Of a DNA stretch of 64,000 nucleotides, positions 17,770-27,783 are shown piece after piece; position 1 is the stretch's first letter, and each line of letters begins with the position of its first letter. The translations under genes and the position numbers were made by a program. The stretch comes from Bordetella parapertussis (lineage in GTDB: Bacteria; Pseudomonadota; Gammaproteobacteria; Burkholderiales; Burkholderiaceae_A), in NCBI GenBank assembly GCA_945862985.1, contig CAMAZF010000010.1, positions 1 to 64,000 of the forward strand, written 5' to 3'. A model generated the notes under the pieces. It was not told where the DNA came from, ran no database searches, and saw only the letters and a list, made by a program, of their open reading frames with translations.

Positions 17770-20477
17770 GTGGCCCACTCCTGCGGGCGACAGGCGCCGC
17801 GAGCAGGGCAGCTCGAACAGGCAAGCCCTTCACCCTGTGCCTCCAGTGCCTCCATGGGACGTCCCTGAGAGATCTCGGACAGAGTCTGATCGAGCTTCTC
17901 TAACAAGGCCGCAGAAGGCTCCACCTCAATCGATTGGACTTGGTCGACACGCACACTCAGAAAGGCCAGATCAGATGCGGAGAAGGCCTCAGGTGCACTC
18001 GACAGCAAGTGGGCATAGACCTGAAGCTGCAGGTCGGACCGCGACGCTTGAATACTCTTGCGAAGCTCACTGGGATCTGTGGTCTTGAGATCGACCACAC
18101 CGCAGGGAAGCACCCAGTCCGCACGGCCCTTGACCCGCTGCCCACTCAACGGCAAGACGCCTTCGAGGGTTCGCTCCGCTTCCAGGGGCAGCGGGAGATC
18201 CGGTTTTGCCAGCCACAGGGCCAAAGACCTCAGGCGCTGCTCCAGTTCGATCTGAAAAGCGACGTCGGAATCCCGATGGTGGGGATGGTCCCGAAGGATT
18301 TGCAAGAGAAAGGCGAACCAGTCCTCCCCATCACTCGGCGGATCCTGCTGCTGCAGTCGTTGAGGCACCGCCTCTGCCACGGCGTGAAGCCAAGTTCCGC
18401 GCTCAGCCGGACCCTCCACAGAGGCCAAGGCACGCCAGCCTGACAGATCGAGCTGTGCCCGCCAAAAAAACTGCAGCGGACAGATTGCGAGCGCCTGGAG
18501 ACTGGTGACCGAGAGTCTCGGTGGAAGCGAAGCAGCAACGCGAGGAGGTATGCAAGCGGTGGGAGTGTTGTGCCTCTGCTGGCGCTCAGGCTGTCGAGTG
18601 GGGATCAGAGGCTCTGTCCTCACCACCGAGGGAAGAACAGCCCGCAGACGAACCAAGGCTGAGGCCCAACGAATCTCGGATCCCGCTTGCGCAGGTGCAC
18701 CGATACCCACCAGGGGAATGCCTCGATTGAGCAGGTGGGTGAGATGCGCCAGGGCCACGGCGCGTTCCACAGACTCGGGCTGCCTTGCGCAGGCCAAGTC
18801 CATCTGTCGGCGAGAGAGCAAGGGACTCGGAGGAGAAGCGAGCATCTGCCCCTCGGTGGCCCCCAGCAGGATGACCGCTGAGATGGCGGGGTCGAGCGCA
18901 GCCTCCGAGAGGCCCACCATCCGAACATCCGCCTCCCCAGGCTCACGCAGCGCCAGTCGTGCCTCACCCAAGCGACGCGAGAGTGAGGCACGAAACTGAG
19001 CCCATTGGACCCGCACACTGCCCTCTGTGAGGCTGGGATGCTCTGCTCGCAGCTGCCGAAGGCTGCCCAACACCAGCGCACCAGCAGCGTCAGACGCCAG
19101 GCCAGGACCCAGCCCAAGGTCATGGATCGTGCGTTCCACGCGGTCAACCCAAACCTCAAACGTCTGCGCCACCCGAGAGCCGGCGAGCTGTTGCAGCGGC
19201 TGGAGAATCTGGCGGATGGGTGCCGGTAGCGCTTGAAAGCCCGGCGAGAGAGGCGACAGTCGACGAAAGGATCGATAGAGATCTGCAAAGGCTCCAGAGG
19301 AGGACTCCAGTGCCGCCTGAACCATGGGAAGTGACAGCCAATGAAAGACCTGCTGTGGGGTGCTGCCTGGCTGAACCAAATCCAACAGGCCATCCATTGG
19401 CGCGCTGGCGGCAGTGGTGTCTAAGGTCCAACCCGACGGATCTTCCACCTTCAAGCCCTGCTGCTGAAGCTTCACGGTGAGGCGTCTGGCCATCAGCCGA
19501 TCAAACGCCACCACGGCCACGAGGGCCCGTCCGCGAGATGCCGCGGCGAGTCGGTTTGCATGAACAGCCAGGATGGCTTGATCCACCGCAGACTCCAACT
19601 GACTTGCACCGCAGAGCTGAACGGATATGGGAGACCCGGACCGAGAGATGAATGGCGCATGAATGGCCGCGCATGCGCGACGACTGGCCAGCGCGGGCCA
19701 AGACTCGGGCTGCGGGACCCGCCCAGAGAGGAGATCTTGAACCTCAGGCCAGGCCTCCAGAAGTGGAGGCGATGCGGGCAAGTCGAGCAGTGGCCAATGC
19801 AACGGGATTGGGTCTGCGGCAGACAACACGGTTGCGGCCGCCAAGAGCTCCGCATCCAGAGGGCCCTGGCAGAAAATGCCCAGATCCATTGCCAGCGCCT
19901 GCCGATTCTGAATCCGCGCTGCCAGCCAATGCGGCAGGTCGAGGGGATCTGTTTGAGCAAGATAGACCGAGACGAGTGACTGCAGTCCCTCCAGAGGATC
20001 CGCCTCTCGCTGCACTTCGGGCGCTCTCGGTGCGCCCTTGAGTCGCCAGGCCACCAACAGCCAATCCCAACGTTGAAAGAGCGCCACCCAGTCATGGGCG
20101 AGGTCCATGAGGCCTCGGGTGCTCTCCCCAAAGGCGCGCCGGATCCACGAGGCGCTGCGCAGCGCGTCGCTGAGCTCAGTGGCGCGAGCAAATTCGCTTC
20201 GGGGGGAGTCTGCAGAGTGGTTTGCCCACTGCCAGCGGGCGCTCTGGATCCAGTCCTCGAGGGTCCCCAGCACTGGGAGGGGACCTGAATGATTGGACTG
20301 CGCTGCGAGGCGATGCACCACCGGGCCAAGCTCCCGACGAGCCAACAGGACCCCTTGCACCTGAGGCATATCCCGGCTGCCTCGTGAGCAGGCCATGCGC
20401 TCCACCTCCAACTGTGCTCGCCAATAGAGCAGGGCGTCACGCAATTCTTGGCGAAGAACATCCTGAGCGGTTTGCAT
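17766..20477 (-). CDS. addB: AddB-like helicase-nuclease subunit with Fe-S type PD-(D/E)XK nuclease
   Basis: Second subunit of the recombination helicase-nuclease that processes double-strand ends for RecA. 903 aa from ATG 20475-20477 (MQTAQDVLRQELRDALLYW); the frame opens 14 codons earlier at a less likely start. The N-terminal two thirds is a degenerate helicase-like fold with no Walker A that I can see. The C-terminal nuclease has GRADWVLPCGVVDLKTTD (D...DLK) and DLQLQVYAHLL. Four cysteines fit the AddB iron-sulfur arrangement: one in LAICPLQFFWRAQL and three in CSSCPARGAC at the end. It is divergent from trxA and coupled to addA by ATGA. Confidence 0.88.
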   Translation of the reverse strand: MQTAQDVLRQELRDALLYWRAQLEVERMACSRGSRDMPQVQGVLLARRELGPVVHRLAAQSNHSGPLPVLGTLEDWIQSARWQWANHSADSPRSEFARATELSDALRSASWIRRAFGESTRGLMDLAHDWVALFQRWDWLLVAWRLKGAPRAPEVQREADPLEGLQSLVSVYLAQTDPLDLPHWLAARIQNRQALAMDLGIFCQGPLDAELLAAATVLSAADPIPLHWPLLDLPASPPLLEAWPEVQDLLSGRVPQPESWPALASRRACAAIHAPFISRSGSPISVQLCGASQLESAVDQAILAVHANRLAAASRGRALVAVVAFDRLMARRLTVKLQQQGLKVEDPSGWTLDTTAASAPMDGLLDLVQPGSTPQQVFHWLSLPMVQAALESSSGAFADLYRSFRRLSPLSPGFQALPAPIRQILQPLQQLAGSRVAQTFEVWVDRVERTIHDLGLGPGLASDAAGALVLGSLRQLRAEHPSLTEGSVRVQWAQFRASLSRRLGEARLALREPGEADVRMVGLSEAALDPAISAVILLGATEGQMLASPPSPLLSRRQMDLACARQPESVERAVALAHLTHLLNRGIPLVGIGAPAQAGSEIRWASALVRLRAVLPSVVRTEPLIPTRQPERQQRHNTPTACIPPRVAASLPPRLSVTSLQALAICPLQFFWRAQLDLSGWRALASVEGPAERGTWLHAVAEAVPQRLQQQDPPSDGEDWFAFLLQILRDHPHHRDSDVAFQIELEQRLRSLALWLAKPDLPLPLEAERTLEGVLPLSGQRVKGRADWVLPCGVVDLKTTDPSELRKSIQASRSDLQLQVYAHLLSSAPEAFSASDLAFLSVRVDQVQSIEVEPSAALLEKLDQTLSEISQGRPMEALEAQGEGLACSSCPARGACRPQEWAT

Positions 20478-20598
20478 GGAGCTATGGTATTCTGAGCCTG
20501 AAGTAAACCACTCGATCACATTCTGATCTTGGCGAAGCCGGTCCGGCGATCGCCCATTCCAATCACACTCGTTCCTCCGTTTAAATTTATTCAGACTT

Positions 20599-20925
20599 AT
20601 GAGCGCTCACATTAAAGCCGTCACGGATGCCAGTTTTGAGGCCGACGTTCTCCAATCCGATCTGCCCGTTCTGGTTGACTTCTGGGCCGAGTGGTGTGGC
20701 CCTTGCAAGATGGTTGCCCCCATCCTCGAAGAGCTTGGTCAAGACTACGCAGGCAAACTGACCATCGCCAAGATCAACGTGGATGAGAACGCAGCCGTGC
20801 CTGCCAAGCACGGCATCCGAGGCATCCCAACCCTCATCCTGTTTAAAAACGGTGCTGTTGTCGCCCAGAAAGTTGGCGCTGCGGCCAAGTCTCAGCTCAC
20901 TGCCTGGATCGACAGCCACCTCTAA
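20599..20925 (+). CDS. trxA: Thioredoxin TrxA
   Basis: General protein disulfide reductase in the cytoplasm. 108 aa with the active site WCGPC (about residues 32-36) in [15 protein letters not shown], cis-proline region [11 protein letters not shown], and the usual C-terminal helix. The start is ATG 20599. The 121 bases between it and addB must hold divergent promoters. An AT-rich patch (TTTAAATTTATT, 20580-20591) lies just upstream of the start, but I could not fix a promoter or a clear ribosome site. trxA-rho-rpmE order is typical of Burkholderiales. Confidence 0.98.
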   Translation: MSAHIKAVTDASFEADVLQSDLPVLVDFWAEWCGPCKMVAPILEELGQDYAGKLTIAKINVDENAAVPAKHGIRGIPTLILFKNGAVVAQKVGAAAKSQLTAWIDSHL

Positions 20926-20942
20926 ATCCTGTTGTTTCTCAT

Positions 20943-20970
20943 GGGCAGCCCGCCCCCGCGTCGGCTGCCC
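20943..20970 (+). promoter_or_regulatory. Hairpin after trxA
   Basis: An 8-bp perfect stem GGGCAGCC / GGCTGCCC with a 12-base C-rich loop, 18 bases after the trxA stop codon. No T-run follows (CACTGACC), so it is not an intrinsic terminator. It may protect the trxA 3' end or mark the start of the rho leader. Confidence 0.45.
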
Positions 20971-21055
20971 CACTGACCCTCGATCGTTTTCCTCTCATGC
21001 GCGCGTCCTGCCGCTGATCCCCCCTCCGCTGACCCCCTCCCACTGATTGCCCACC
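20971..21055 (+). promoter_or_regulatory. C-rich, G-poor leader of rho (candidate rut site)
   Basis: These 85 bases hold 42 C and 14 G by my count, with runs such as ATCCCCCCTCC and GACCCCCTCCC spaced by YC-rich segments. That is the base bias of Rho utilisation sites, and rho genes are known to be autoregulated by Rho-dependent termination in their leaders. A six-codon reading frame (MRASCR, 20997-21017) lies inside it, without a ribosome site. Confidence 0.55.
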
Positions 21056-22318
21056 ATGTACCTGTCTGAACTGAAAGCCCTTCCTGTTACCCAGCTTGTC
21101 GAGCTCGCGGCCTCGCTCGAGATTGAAAACGCCAGTCGTCTGCGCAAGCAGGAGTTGATGTTCGCCATCCTCAAGAAGAAGGCCAAGACCGGTGAACAGA
21201 TCTTCGGCGACGGAGTCTTGGAGGTTCTGCCCGATGGGTTCGGGTTCCTTCGGTCCCCCGAGGCGAGCTATCTCGCGAGCACGGACGACATCTACTTGTC
21301 CCCCTCGCAGATTCGTCGATTCAACCTGCACACGGGAGACGCGATTGAGGGCGAGGTTCGCACCCCCAAGGATGGTGAGCGGTATTTCGCACTGGTGAAG
21401 GTCGATCAGATCAACGGAAAACCGCCCGAGGCCTCGAAGAACAAGATCCTCTTTGAGAACCTGACCCCGCTTTTCCCTGACGAGCCGCTCCATCTTGAAC
21501 GCGAGATGAAGGGGGAAGAAAACATCACTGGACGCATCATCGACATGATCGCGCCCATCGGTAAGGGTCAGCGCGGCCTGCTGGTGGCTCCGCCCAAGAG
21601 CGGCAAGACGGTTATGATGCAGACCATCGCGCACGCCATCACGGCCAACCATCCAGACGTCACCCTCATTGTGCTGCTCATTGATGAGCGGCCAGAAGAA
21701 GTCACGGAAATGCAGCGCAGTGTTCGTGGCGAGGTGGTGGCATCCACCTTCGACGAACCGGCCACGCGACATGTGCAAGTGGCAGAGATGGTGATCGAGA
21801 AAGCCAAACGATTGGTGGAACACAAGAAAGACGTGGTCATTCTGCTGGACTCGATCACCCGTCTGGCTCGCGCCTACAACACCGTCGTGCCCACCTCAGG
21901 CAAAGTGCTGACGGGTGGTGTGGACGCAAATGCGCTGCATCGCCCCAAGCGGTTCTTCGGTGCGGCTCGTAATATCGAAGAAGGGGGCTCCCTCACCATC
22001 ATCGCCACGGCGCTGATCGAGACAGGCTCTCGCATGGACGAGGTCATCTACGAGGAATTCAAGGGAACCGGCAATATGGAGGTCCATCTTGAGCGCCGCC
22101 TGGCTGAAAAGCGTGTCTACCCTGCCATCAACATCAATCGGTCCGGCACTCGGAAAGAGGAGATGCTCATCAAGGCCGACGTGCTTCAGAAGATCTGGAT
22201 CCTTCGTAAGCTGCTCCATGACATGGATGAAATTCAGGCCATGGAGTTCTTGCTCGACAAGATGCGCCAGACCAAGAACAATGGTGAATTCTTTGACATG
22301 ATGAAACGCGGCGGATAA
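21056..22318 (+). CDS. rho: Transcription termination factor Rho
   Basis: Hexameric RNA-DNA helicase that terminates untranslated transcripts. 420 aa from ATG 21056 ([18 protein letters not shown]), close to the 419 of E. coli. The N-terminal helical domain and the OSB cold-shock-like RNA-binding domain are present ([13 protein letters not shown]). Walker A is PPKSGKT (about 180-186), Walker [15 protein letters not shown], with the Q- and R-loop regions following, and it ends FFDMMKRGG. In a genome whose convergent genes overlap and lack intrinsic terminators, Rho is probably the main terminator. Confidence 0.98.
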   Translation: MYLSELKALPVTQLVELAASLEIENASRLRKQELMFAILKKKAKTGEQIFGDGVLEVLPDGFGFLRSPEASYLASTDDIYLSPSQIRRFNLHTGDAIEGEVRTPKDGERYFALVKVDQINGKPPEASKNKILFENLTPLFPDEPLHLEREMKGEENITGRIIDMIAPIGKGQRGLLVAPPKSGKTVMMQTIAHAITANHPDVTLIVLLIDERPEEVTEMQRSVRGEVVASTFDEPATRHVQVAEMVIEKAKRLVEHKKDVVILLDSITRLARAYNTVVPTSGKVLTGGVDANALHRPKRFFGAARNIEEGGSLTIIATALIETGSRMDEVIYEEFKGTGNMEVHLERRLAEKRVYPAININRSGTRKEEMLIKADVLQKIWILRKLLHDMDEIQAMEFLLDKMRQTKNNGEFFDMMKRGG

Positions 22319-22321
22319 GTT
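22293..22321 (+). promoter_or_regulatory. Possible rpmE2 promoter in the end of rho
   Basis: TTGACA (22293-22298), 17-base spacer, TAAGTT (22316-22321), with a second -10-like TATACT at 22321-22326. The -35 is perfect and lies in the last rho codons. A 100-base leader would then precede rpmE2. The 111-base rho-rpmE2 gap shows no terminator. Confidence 0.35.
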
Positions 22322-22429
22322 ATACTGCTGGGTTTTAGGCACGTAGCGAGTGGTCATAAAAGATTCACTTGCCGGCGACCGATCCGATTGACCTGATTTG
22401 CAGCCGAGAGGCAGCGAGGAACCTGCGCC

Positions 22430-22702
22430 ATGAAAGAGGGCATTCACCCCAACTACCGCGAAGTCGTGTTTCTGGATATGTCCAACGACTTTAGCTTTGT
22501 GACCCGCTCTACCGTGAGCACCAAGGAAAAAATCACTTGGAAAGACGGCAAGGAGTACCCGCTCTACAAACTGGATACGAGCTCTGAGTCGCATCCCTTC
22601 TACACTGGCACCCAGAAGATGATGGACACGGCTGGTCGTGTAGAGAAGTTCCGCCAGAAGTTTGGTGCCAAGCGCGGTGCGGCAAAGGCCAAAGCCGAGT
22701 AA
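22430..22702 (+). CDS. rpmE2: 50S ribosomal protein L31 type B
   Basis: Large-subunit protein L31 of the non-zinc (type B) class. The 90-aa product [17 protein letters not shown], then [31 protein letters not shown] in two recognisable blocks, matches type B L31. It lacks the CxxC pairs of the zinc-binding type. A Lys/Ala-rich tail ends it. Type B forms need no zinc and in some bacteria are made when zinc is scarce. Here it is the L31 gene at the usual position after rho; whether another copy exists elsewhere cannot be seen. Confidence 0.95.
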   Translation: MKEGIHPNYREVVFLDMSNDFSFVTRSTVSTKEKITWKDGKEYPLYKLDTSSESHPFYTGTQKMMDTAGRVEKFRQKFGAKRGAAKAKAE

Positions 22703-22735
22703 GTTTTTCTCCGGCCAGACAAGGGGGCCCGGTCT

Positions 22736-24544
22736 ATGAGTGCCCCCATGTCCCGCCCGCCTTCAAGCCCAGCAGCGTCGCGCTCAACATCGCGTCCCTT
22801 GCCCGGCCTTGCGGCCAGCGCAGCCGGCAGCCTTCCTCAGTGGTTATTGGTCGCGTTTGCTCTGGCAGCCATGCTGTCGGGGCTCTTCGGCCACGCGCCG
22901 TGGCGCGGAGACGACCTCTTAGGCATCGCCCTCGCTCGTGAACTGCTTGAGCGATGGCTCGACCCCAGCAGCAGCACCCTGGCCCTTTGGCCACAGCTCT
23001 CAGGCACTGCGCTCGGGCGTGACGGGCCACTCATGCCAATCCTCATGGCCCTGCTGGCCCTTCCGGTCGAGCTTCTCAGCATTGCAGTCACGGGGCACGG
23101 CATTGGGCCCGAGCGATTTGACGACCTCTGTCGGCTTGCACTCGCCCTCTGCGTCGGGTTGGGGCTATGGGGCACTTGGCGCGCAACCGATCAACTCGCC
23201 CGCCGGCGTGAAGCCCAGCCGCTCGACCCCTTAGGCCTGGGACCGACCGCTCGCCAGTTTGGCCACACCCTTGGCGACTGTGCCCTGCTGGTGGCCCTGG
23301 CCTGCCTGGGAGCCTTCGCGCGCTGGCACGAGGCCGGATCTGCAGCACTCTCTTTTGCGCTATTGGCCTGGCTTTTATTTGTGGTGGCGCGCAGCCCAGA
23401 AACCCCGCATTCAAGCGCACTCCAACTCGGTACCCTACTGGCAGCCCTGGGGCTCACCGACGGACCAGAGACTCCCCTTGGCATCGCGCTCGGGCTCATC
23501 CTGATCTACACCCGGATCTACCCATTCCAGCTGGTTCAAAAGGCTGTCCTGCTGCCCTCTTTCGCCGTGGCTGGAGGCCTACTCGCAACCTATACCGCCC
23601 TGGGTCTTGCACTCGACCCATCCCTCACCCTGCAGTGGTCGTCTGAACAGCTCAGTCTCTCGCCTCAGTCACCTCTTCGCGCGGCACAGGTGTGGGCATG
23701 GACATGGTGGCCAGCCTGGCCGCTCCTTCTCGGGCTGATCATTCAGTCTTTCCGACTCGGCCACCTCCATCATGGGCACCTGCGGATGCCAGCAGCCATT
23801 CTGCTCGGTCTTCTCGTGCCGGTGCTGGCTGGTGTAAGCGAGGCAGATGCGGCCCGTCTGCTCCCCATTGCACCGCTTGCAGTGCTGGGCGCCTTCGGTC
23901 TGCTGAGCATCCCGCGCAGTCTGGTCGCACTCTTAGACTGGTTTGCCGTGATGCTGTTTACTGCGCTCGCTGCCATGGTCTGGCTCTACTGGACCGCGTT
24001 CTACTCTGAATTCCCCGCCAGTCTTGCACAGCGGGCCGCCCTCTTTGCACCAGGCCTCTCAGGCTCTCAACCAGAGAGCCTGGCCTTTCTGCTCGGAGTG
24101 CTGGCCAGCGGCTCTTGGCTTGCCTTGGTCCTCTGGCGCATTCGTCGAACCCAGGCGCGGCTGTGGCGACCTGTGGCCCTCAGTGCCGGCGGTGTCACGC
24201 TCCTCTGGGTGCTCATGATGACCCTCTGGCTGCCTGCGCTTGACCTCTATCGGGGCTATGGCCGCATCACCCAGGGCCTGCGACATGCACTGGCAAACGA
24301 TTCCAGCTGCATCCAGACCCTTCCTGAGGACCGAGTGAGCCAGGCGATTGTCCTGGCGCATCAGATTGCCCCCCTTCGAAGCAGCGGATGTCGTTTCCTG
24401 CTGATTTCTCACGATCATGCAGACACCTCCCATCTGCACCTGACCGGCTTGGCTGAGCCGGTCTGGAGCGAGACTCGGCTTCAAAGCCGGAGCGATCGTG
24501 AGCGCTTTTCCCTTTATGTGCTGGATGGCAGTCGGAAGAACTGA
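22736..24544 (+). CDS. Multi-spanning membrane protein, GT-C / ArnT-like glycosyltransferase
   Basis: A 602-aa integral membrane protein with about 12 hydrophobic segments, the first at about residues 35-52. The acidic pair in HAPWRGDD (59-60) just after helix 1 is where GT-C enzymes such as ArnT and PMT carry their catalytic acid. The C-terminal 90 residues are soluble ([14 protein letters not shown] onward) and probably periplasmic. GT-C enzymes transfer sugars from polyprenyl-phosphate donors to lipid A or proteins. Specificity cannot be read from the sequence. The gene starts 33 bases after rpmE2, and its 3' end overlaps orn (opposite strand) by 31 bases. Confidence 0.65.
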   Translation: MSAPMSRPPSSPAASRSTSRPLPGLAASAAGSLPQWLLVAFALAAMLSGLFGHAPWRGDDLLGIALARELLERWLDPSSSTLALWPQLSGTALGRDGPLMPILMALLALPVELLSIAVTGHGIGPERFDDLCRLALALCVGLGLWGTWRATDQLARRREAQPLDPLGLGPTARQFGHTLGDCALLVALACLGAFARWHEAGSAALSFALLAWLLFVVARSPETPHSSALQLGTLLAALGLTDGPETPLGIALGLILIYTRIYPFQLVQKAVLLPSFAVAGGLLATYTALGLALDPSLTLQWSSEQLSLSPQSPLRAAQVWAWTWWPAWPLLLGLIIQSFRLGHLHHGHLRMPAAILLGLLVPVLAGVSEADAARLLPIAPLAVLGAFGLLSIPRSLVALLDWFAVMLFTALAAMVWLYWTAFYSEFPASLAQRAALFAPGLSGSQPESLAFLLGVLASGSWLALVLWRIRRTQARLWRPVALSAGGVTLLWVLMMTLWLPALDLYRGYGRITQGLRHALANDSSCIQTLPEDRVSQAIVLAHQIAPLRSSGCRFLLISHDHADTSHLHLTGLAEPVWSETRLQSRSDRERFSLYVLDGSRKN

Positions 24545-25074
24545 GCCCGGTAGTAGCGCAGCTCTTCGATCGACTCTAGGATGTCGGCCAGTGCAGTATG
24601 AGCGCCCTTCTTCGTGAACCCTTTGTAAGCCTCCGGGTGCCAGCGACGAGCCAACTCCTTCACGGTGCTGACATCGAGGTTCCGGTAGTGAAAATGGGCC
24701 TCCAAACCCGGCATGTATCGCGCCATAAACCGACGGTCCTGGTGCACGGTGTTTCCGCACAGCGGGGACTTTCCAGCCGGAACCCACTGACTCACCCACT
24801 CCAAGAGCTGCGCCTGGGCTGCCTCTTCACTGAGGGTGGATTGCCGGACCTTCTCGGTAAGGCCTGAACGCCCATGGGTCGACTTATTCCAATCGTCCAT
24901 CGTCGCCATGTGCGCATCTGACTGATGGACCACCAAGACCGGGCCCTCGGCCAAAATCTCCAGATCCGAGTTGGTCACGACCATCGCCACCTCAAGGATG
25001 CGATTGGTCTCGGGGTCTAGGCCGCTCATTTCCATGTCTACCCAGACCAGATAGGTTTCATTTGCTTGTGTCAT
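24514..25074 (-). CDS. orn: Oligoribonuclease Orn
   Basis: DEDD-family 3'-5' exoribonuclease that degrades 2-5-mers and pGpG. 186 aa. Exo I is [13 protein letters not shown] (D, E), Exo II includes [14 protein letters not shown], and Exo III is [14 protein letters not shown] with [18 protein letters not shown] (catalytic H and D). The start is ATG 25072-25074. It is divergent from rsgA with 45 bases between starts, and its last codons overlap the upstream membrane-protein gene tail-to-tail. Confidence 0.97.
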   Translation of the reverse strand: MTQANETYLVWVDMEMSGLDPETNRILEVAMVVTNSDLEILAEGPVLVVHQSDAHMATMDDWNKSTHGRSGLTEKVRQSTLSEEAAQAQLLEWVSQWVPAGKSPLCGNTVHQDRRFMARYMPGLEAHFHYRNLDVSTVKELARRWHPEAYKGFTKKGAHTALADILESIEELRYYRAQFFRLPSST

Positions 25075-25119
25075 GACTCAGATCATCGCATGCCCGTTGA
25101 CTATGGGATCATCGGGGCC

Positions 25120-26037
25120 ATGACCTCATCGCCCCCCGCTCACACCGCCCGCGTGATGAGTGCCCATGGGCGTCTGGCCTGGATCGAAAGCTCGAATCAG
25201 GGGGCCCACCTGGCCACCCTCAAGGGTAGGACCCTTCAGGTCTTCACCAACGATCTCGTCGCTGTGGACTTTGAGAGCTCCCCCCCCAGCGTCACGGATG
25301 TGCTGCCTCGTCAGAACCGGCTCTATCGGGAAGAAGGCCCAAAAGAGAAGACCTTGGCGGCCAACGTCGACGGCGTGCTGATTCTCCTGGCCGGGCACCC
25401 CGGGTTCTCTCCCGAGATTGCGCTTCGGGTGATGACCAGCCTCATCAACCAATCGATTCCGTTCACCCTGGTCCTCAACAAGTGGGACCGTGAGCAAGAC
25501 CGAGAAAAGGCACTGGCACTGCTCGAGGCGATTCAGCCTGCAGACGAGACCCTGGCCTGGCCCTGTGTCAAAGTCAGCAGCCGAACGCCCGAGGGCCTCG
25601 GAGCCCTCCTAGACCATCTGCAAGCCTGGCTCCCCGGAGAAGGCCGAAGCATTGCTCTGGCTGGTCAATCGGGAATGGGCAAGAGCACGCTTTTGAATGC
25701 CCTGGTGCCAGGGGCGGACGCCCTGACGCAGGCGGTGTCTGAGGCGCTTCAGTCCGGTCGGCACACCACCACAGCGAGCCGAGCCTACGCGTTCGGAGGG
25801 GGCTGGATCATTGACACCCCAGGATTCCAGCGATTTGGCATCACACACATTCAAGCAGAGGACCTGATGGCCCTCTTTCCGGAGTGGGCGCGAGTCGCGC
25901 CGCAAGGCTGCCGTTACACGAACTGTCAGCATGACCATGAACCGCAGTGCGGCGTCCGAATGGCCTGCGAGAGCAACCCGCGCTTGGAGCGCAGACGCCA
26001 AGCCTGGCTCAGACTGATCCAAGGCGCCAGCGCTTAA
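25120..26037 (+). CDS. rsgA: Ribosome small-subunit biogenesis GTPase RsgA
   Basis: Circularly permuted GTPase that checks late 30S assembly. 305 aa from ATG 25120 (MTSSPPAHTARV); an earlier in-frame start would run into orn. An N-terminal OB fold precedes the G domain. In permuted order the motifs are G4 NKWD, G1 GQSGMGKST, G2 in the GRHTTTASR loop, and G3 DTPGFQRFG. The zinc region CRYTNCQHDHEPQCGV supplies Cys/His ligands. The orn-rsgA divergent pair is common in proteobacteria. Confidence 0.97.
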   Translation: MTSSPPAHTARVMSAHGRLAWIESSNQGAHLATLKGRTLQVFTNDLVAVDFESSPPSVTDVLPRQNRLYREEGPKEKTLAANVDGVLILLAGHPGFSPEIALRVMTSLINQSIPFTLVLNKWDREQDREKALALLEAIQPADETLAWPCVKVSSRTPEGLGALLDHLQAWLPGEGRSIALAGQSGMGKSTLLNALVPGADALTQAVSEALQSGRHTTTASRAYAFGGGWIIDTPGFQRFGITHIQAEDLMALFPEWARVAPQGCRYTNCQHDHEPQCGVRMACESNPRLERRRQAWLRLIQGASA

Positions 26038-26048
26038 CCCAGCGGACC

Positions 26049-27053
26049 CTAGGCGAACCAGCGGCCGAGGTGGAACAGAAGCACCATGAAGAACCACATC
26101 ACGATGGCGCGCCAGACGAGGCCCGTGGCGGTGTCGAGACTGGAGAATTCGGCCTCACGCAATTCGGGCTCATAGCCACCTGGTGCGGCTGAGGCATTGA
26201 GGTCGGACTCCTCAAGTCCGGTGTAGCCGGCCGGCGCGTCTGGAACAGAGAGGCGAAAACCCATGGCCCCCGCACCACTGGCCAACAAAATACGGTCCGT
26301 GTCGTCTCTCGAGCCTGGTGCCGCTGCAGCTCGTGCACGCCACATGGCCACCGAGTCTTCGAAGTTGCCCACGACTGCAAAAATGGCAGCAGTGACCCGG
26401 ACGGGCGCCCAATCGAGCCACCGGTAGGCGGTCATCGCGACGCGACCAGCCGCATCGACCGGCGCACCAGAACCTTTGCCTGCCCAGGCGTTCAAGAGTC
26501 GAGTGCTAAGCCAGTAGGCCAGCGCCCCCGCTGGTCCGGGTAATAGCACGAACCAAAAAATCACTCCAAAGACCTGACGCTGAGCAGCCACCAGTGCCAA
26601 GCGAATGGACTCACGGGTCACCTCACTTGCACTGCCATCTCGTGAGGCCGCCTCTGCGACAGAGTCTCCTCCGGACGCCTCCACCCAACGACCAAGCACG
26701 GCCCGAGCGGTGGCAAGATCGTTCACGCGCAGGGCAGACTGGATTTCATGAAACCAATGGCTAAACCGCCGAAAGCCCATGGTGAGGTAGAGCACCCCGA
26801 CGGTGAACAGAAGCTCCAACAAGGCGGATTGAAGGACACCGCCGCCCCACTGCAACAGCCCCAGAAGCAACAGACTGACCAATGCAATACCAACCACCAG
26901 CAAAACCCAGATCACCCAAGCACGACGCAGGTCGTGCCCCGATGGCTTGACCTGGAGGAGCCAGGAATCAACCGCCAAATGAATGGGATTGCCGTGGCGT
27001 ATGGGTCTCACCTGCTCGAACAACAGGGCAAAGAGTAGGCTGATGAGCGTCAT
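26049..27053 (-). CDS. CobD/CbiB-AmpE family membrane protein
   Basis: A 334-aa polytopic protein with hydrophobic segments at about 1-15, 44-66, 75-92, 166-186 and 313-331. The order of conserved patches (FEQVRP near the start; ARAVLGRWVE; ESIRLALVAAQRQVFGVIFWFVLLPGPAGALAYW in two parts; RWLDWAPVRVTA) places it in the CobD/CbiB-like family that also contains AmpE. True CobD makes adenosylcobinamide phosphate, but no other cobalamin gene is nearby. This Burkholderiales-type paralogue next to nudL has no proven function. It is coupled to nudL by an ATGA overlap, and its 3' end lies 11 bases from rsgA. Confidence 0.7.
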   Translation of the reverse strand: MTLISLLFALLFEQVRPIRHGNPIHLAVDSWLLQVKPSGHDLRRAWVIWVLLVVGIALVSLLLLGLLQWGGGVLQSALLELLFTVGVLYLTMGFRRFSHWFHEIQSALRVNDLATARAVLGRWVEASGGDSVAEAASRDGSASEVTRESIRLALVAAQRQVFGVIFWFVLLPGPAGALAYWLSTRLLNAWAGKGSGAPVDAAGRVAMTAYRWLDWAPVRVTAAIFAVVGNFEDSVAMWRARAAAAPGSRDDTDRILLASGAGAMGFRLSVPDAPAGYTGLEESDLNASAAPGGYEPELREAEFSSLDTATGLVWRAIVMWFFMVLLFHLGRWFA

Positions 27054-27736
27054 GGGCGAGCAGATTTCAATTCAGGGGATTGTTCGTAAAGTGCGCAGAA
27101 AAAATGGTACAGGTTTCGAATCATGGCTGCTGTAGCCCCCCAAATAAACTCATCCTCGAATGGCATGGCATAGAAACGAATCGTCTCTCCCTCATGCACC
27201 AGCTGACGATGCTCGTGATGCGCTGGGTTCATCAGAAAGCTGAGAGGAACCTCAAAAACGCGGGCCACTTCTTGAGGGTCCGGCGAGAACTCGACGTGTT
27301 GACTCAACAGGGCGAGGACCGGCTGCACCTGAAAACCTGTCACGGTTTGATACTGGGGGAGGCATACAAGCGGTTCAATGCAGTCAGCCGGAATACCGAG
27401 CTCCTCGGTGGCCTCTCGGCACGCGGTGTGGGTGAGGTGAGGATCATGATGCTCGGCTCGCCCCCCTGGAAAGCTCACCTGACCCGGATGGTGCCGGAGG
27501 GTATCTGGCCGCCGCGTCAACACCAAAGACGGCCCCAGTGGGCCACCCCGCTCAATCAAAGCCATCAGGACGGCAGCAGGCTGTGGGTTGGGCGAAAGGC
27601 GCGACGCGCGATCAGACCAATGCTCGGGTGTCCAGACCGGGAAGCGGCCTTCCGACTGCTGCGCCAACAAAATGAGCGACCGAAGTCGCTCAATCTGAAA
27701 AAACGTGGGGGGAAGCACTGCAGTCCGGGGAACCAC
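27050..27736 (-). CDS. NUDIX CoA pyrophosphatase (NudL-like)
   Basis: Hydrolyses coenzyme A and related dinucleotides. The 228-aa product has VLTRRPDTLRHHPGQVSFPGGRAE (read as two parts: the CoA-pyrophosphatase lead-in with HPGQVSFPGG, then RAE) and the catalytic helix ACREATEELGI. This lead-in distinguishes the CoA-specific subgroup from other NUDIX proteins. GTG start at 27734-27736 (VVPRTAVLPP). It ends in an ATGA overlap with the CobD-like gene. An N-terminal region of about 45 residues is weakly conserved. It follows rplS by 47 bases and may be read through from the ribosomal operon. Confidence 0.85.
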   Translation of the reverse strand: MVPRTAVLPPTFFQIERLRSLILLAQQSEGRFPVWTPEHWSDRASRLSPNPQPAAVLMALIERGGPLGPSLVLTRRPDTLRHHPGQVSFPGGRAEHHDPHLTHTACREATEELGIPADCIEPLVCLPQYQTVTGFQVQPVLALLSQHVEFSPDPQEVARVFEVPLSFLMNPAHHEHRQLVHEGETIRFYAMPFEDEFIWGATAAMIRNLYHFFCALYEQSPELKSARP

Positions 27737-27783
27737 GAGCCTCTCTGAGGCGCGCGGGTCGAATCCCGGACGGCGAGCGGAGG

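Noticed and set aside
15239-20506. Many mid-size frames opposite or shifted within the addA/addB genes
   Set aside because: They follow from high GC and absence of stops in alternate frames; none has a recognisable domain.
20997-21017. Six-codon leader peptide MRASCR before rho
   Set aside because: It has no ribosome-binding site and no codon pattern suggesting attenuation. It is mentioned only as part of the leader.
26049-27053. Cobalamin synthesis gene cobD
   Set aside because: The family match is to CobD/CbiB-AmpE as a whole. With no other cobalamin gene near and pairing with nudL, I do not assign cobalamin synthesis.
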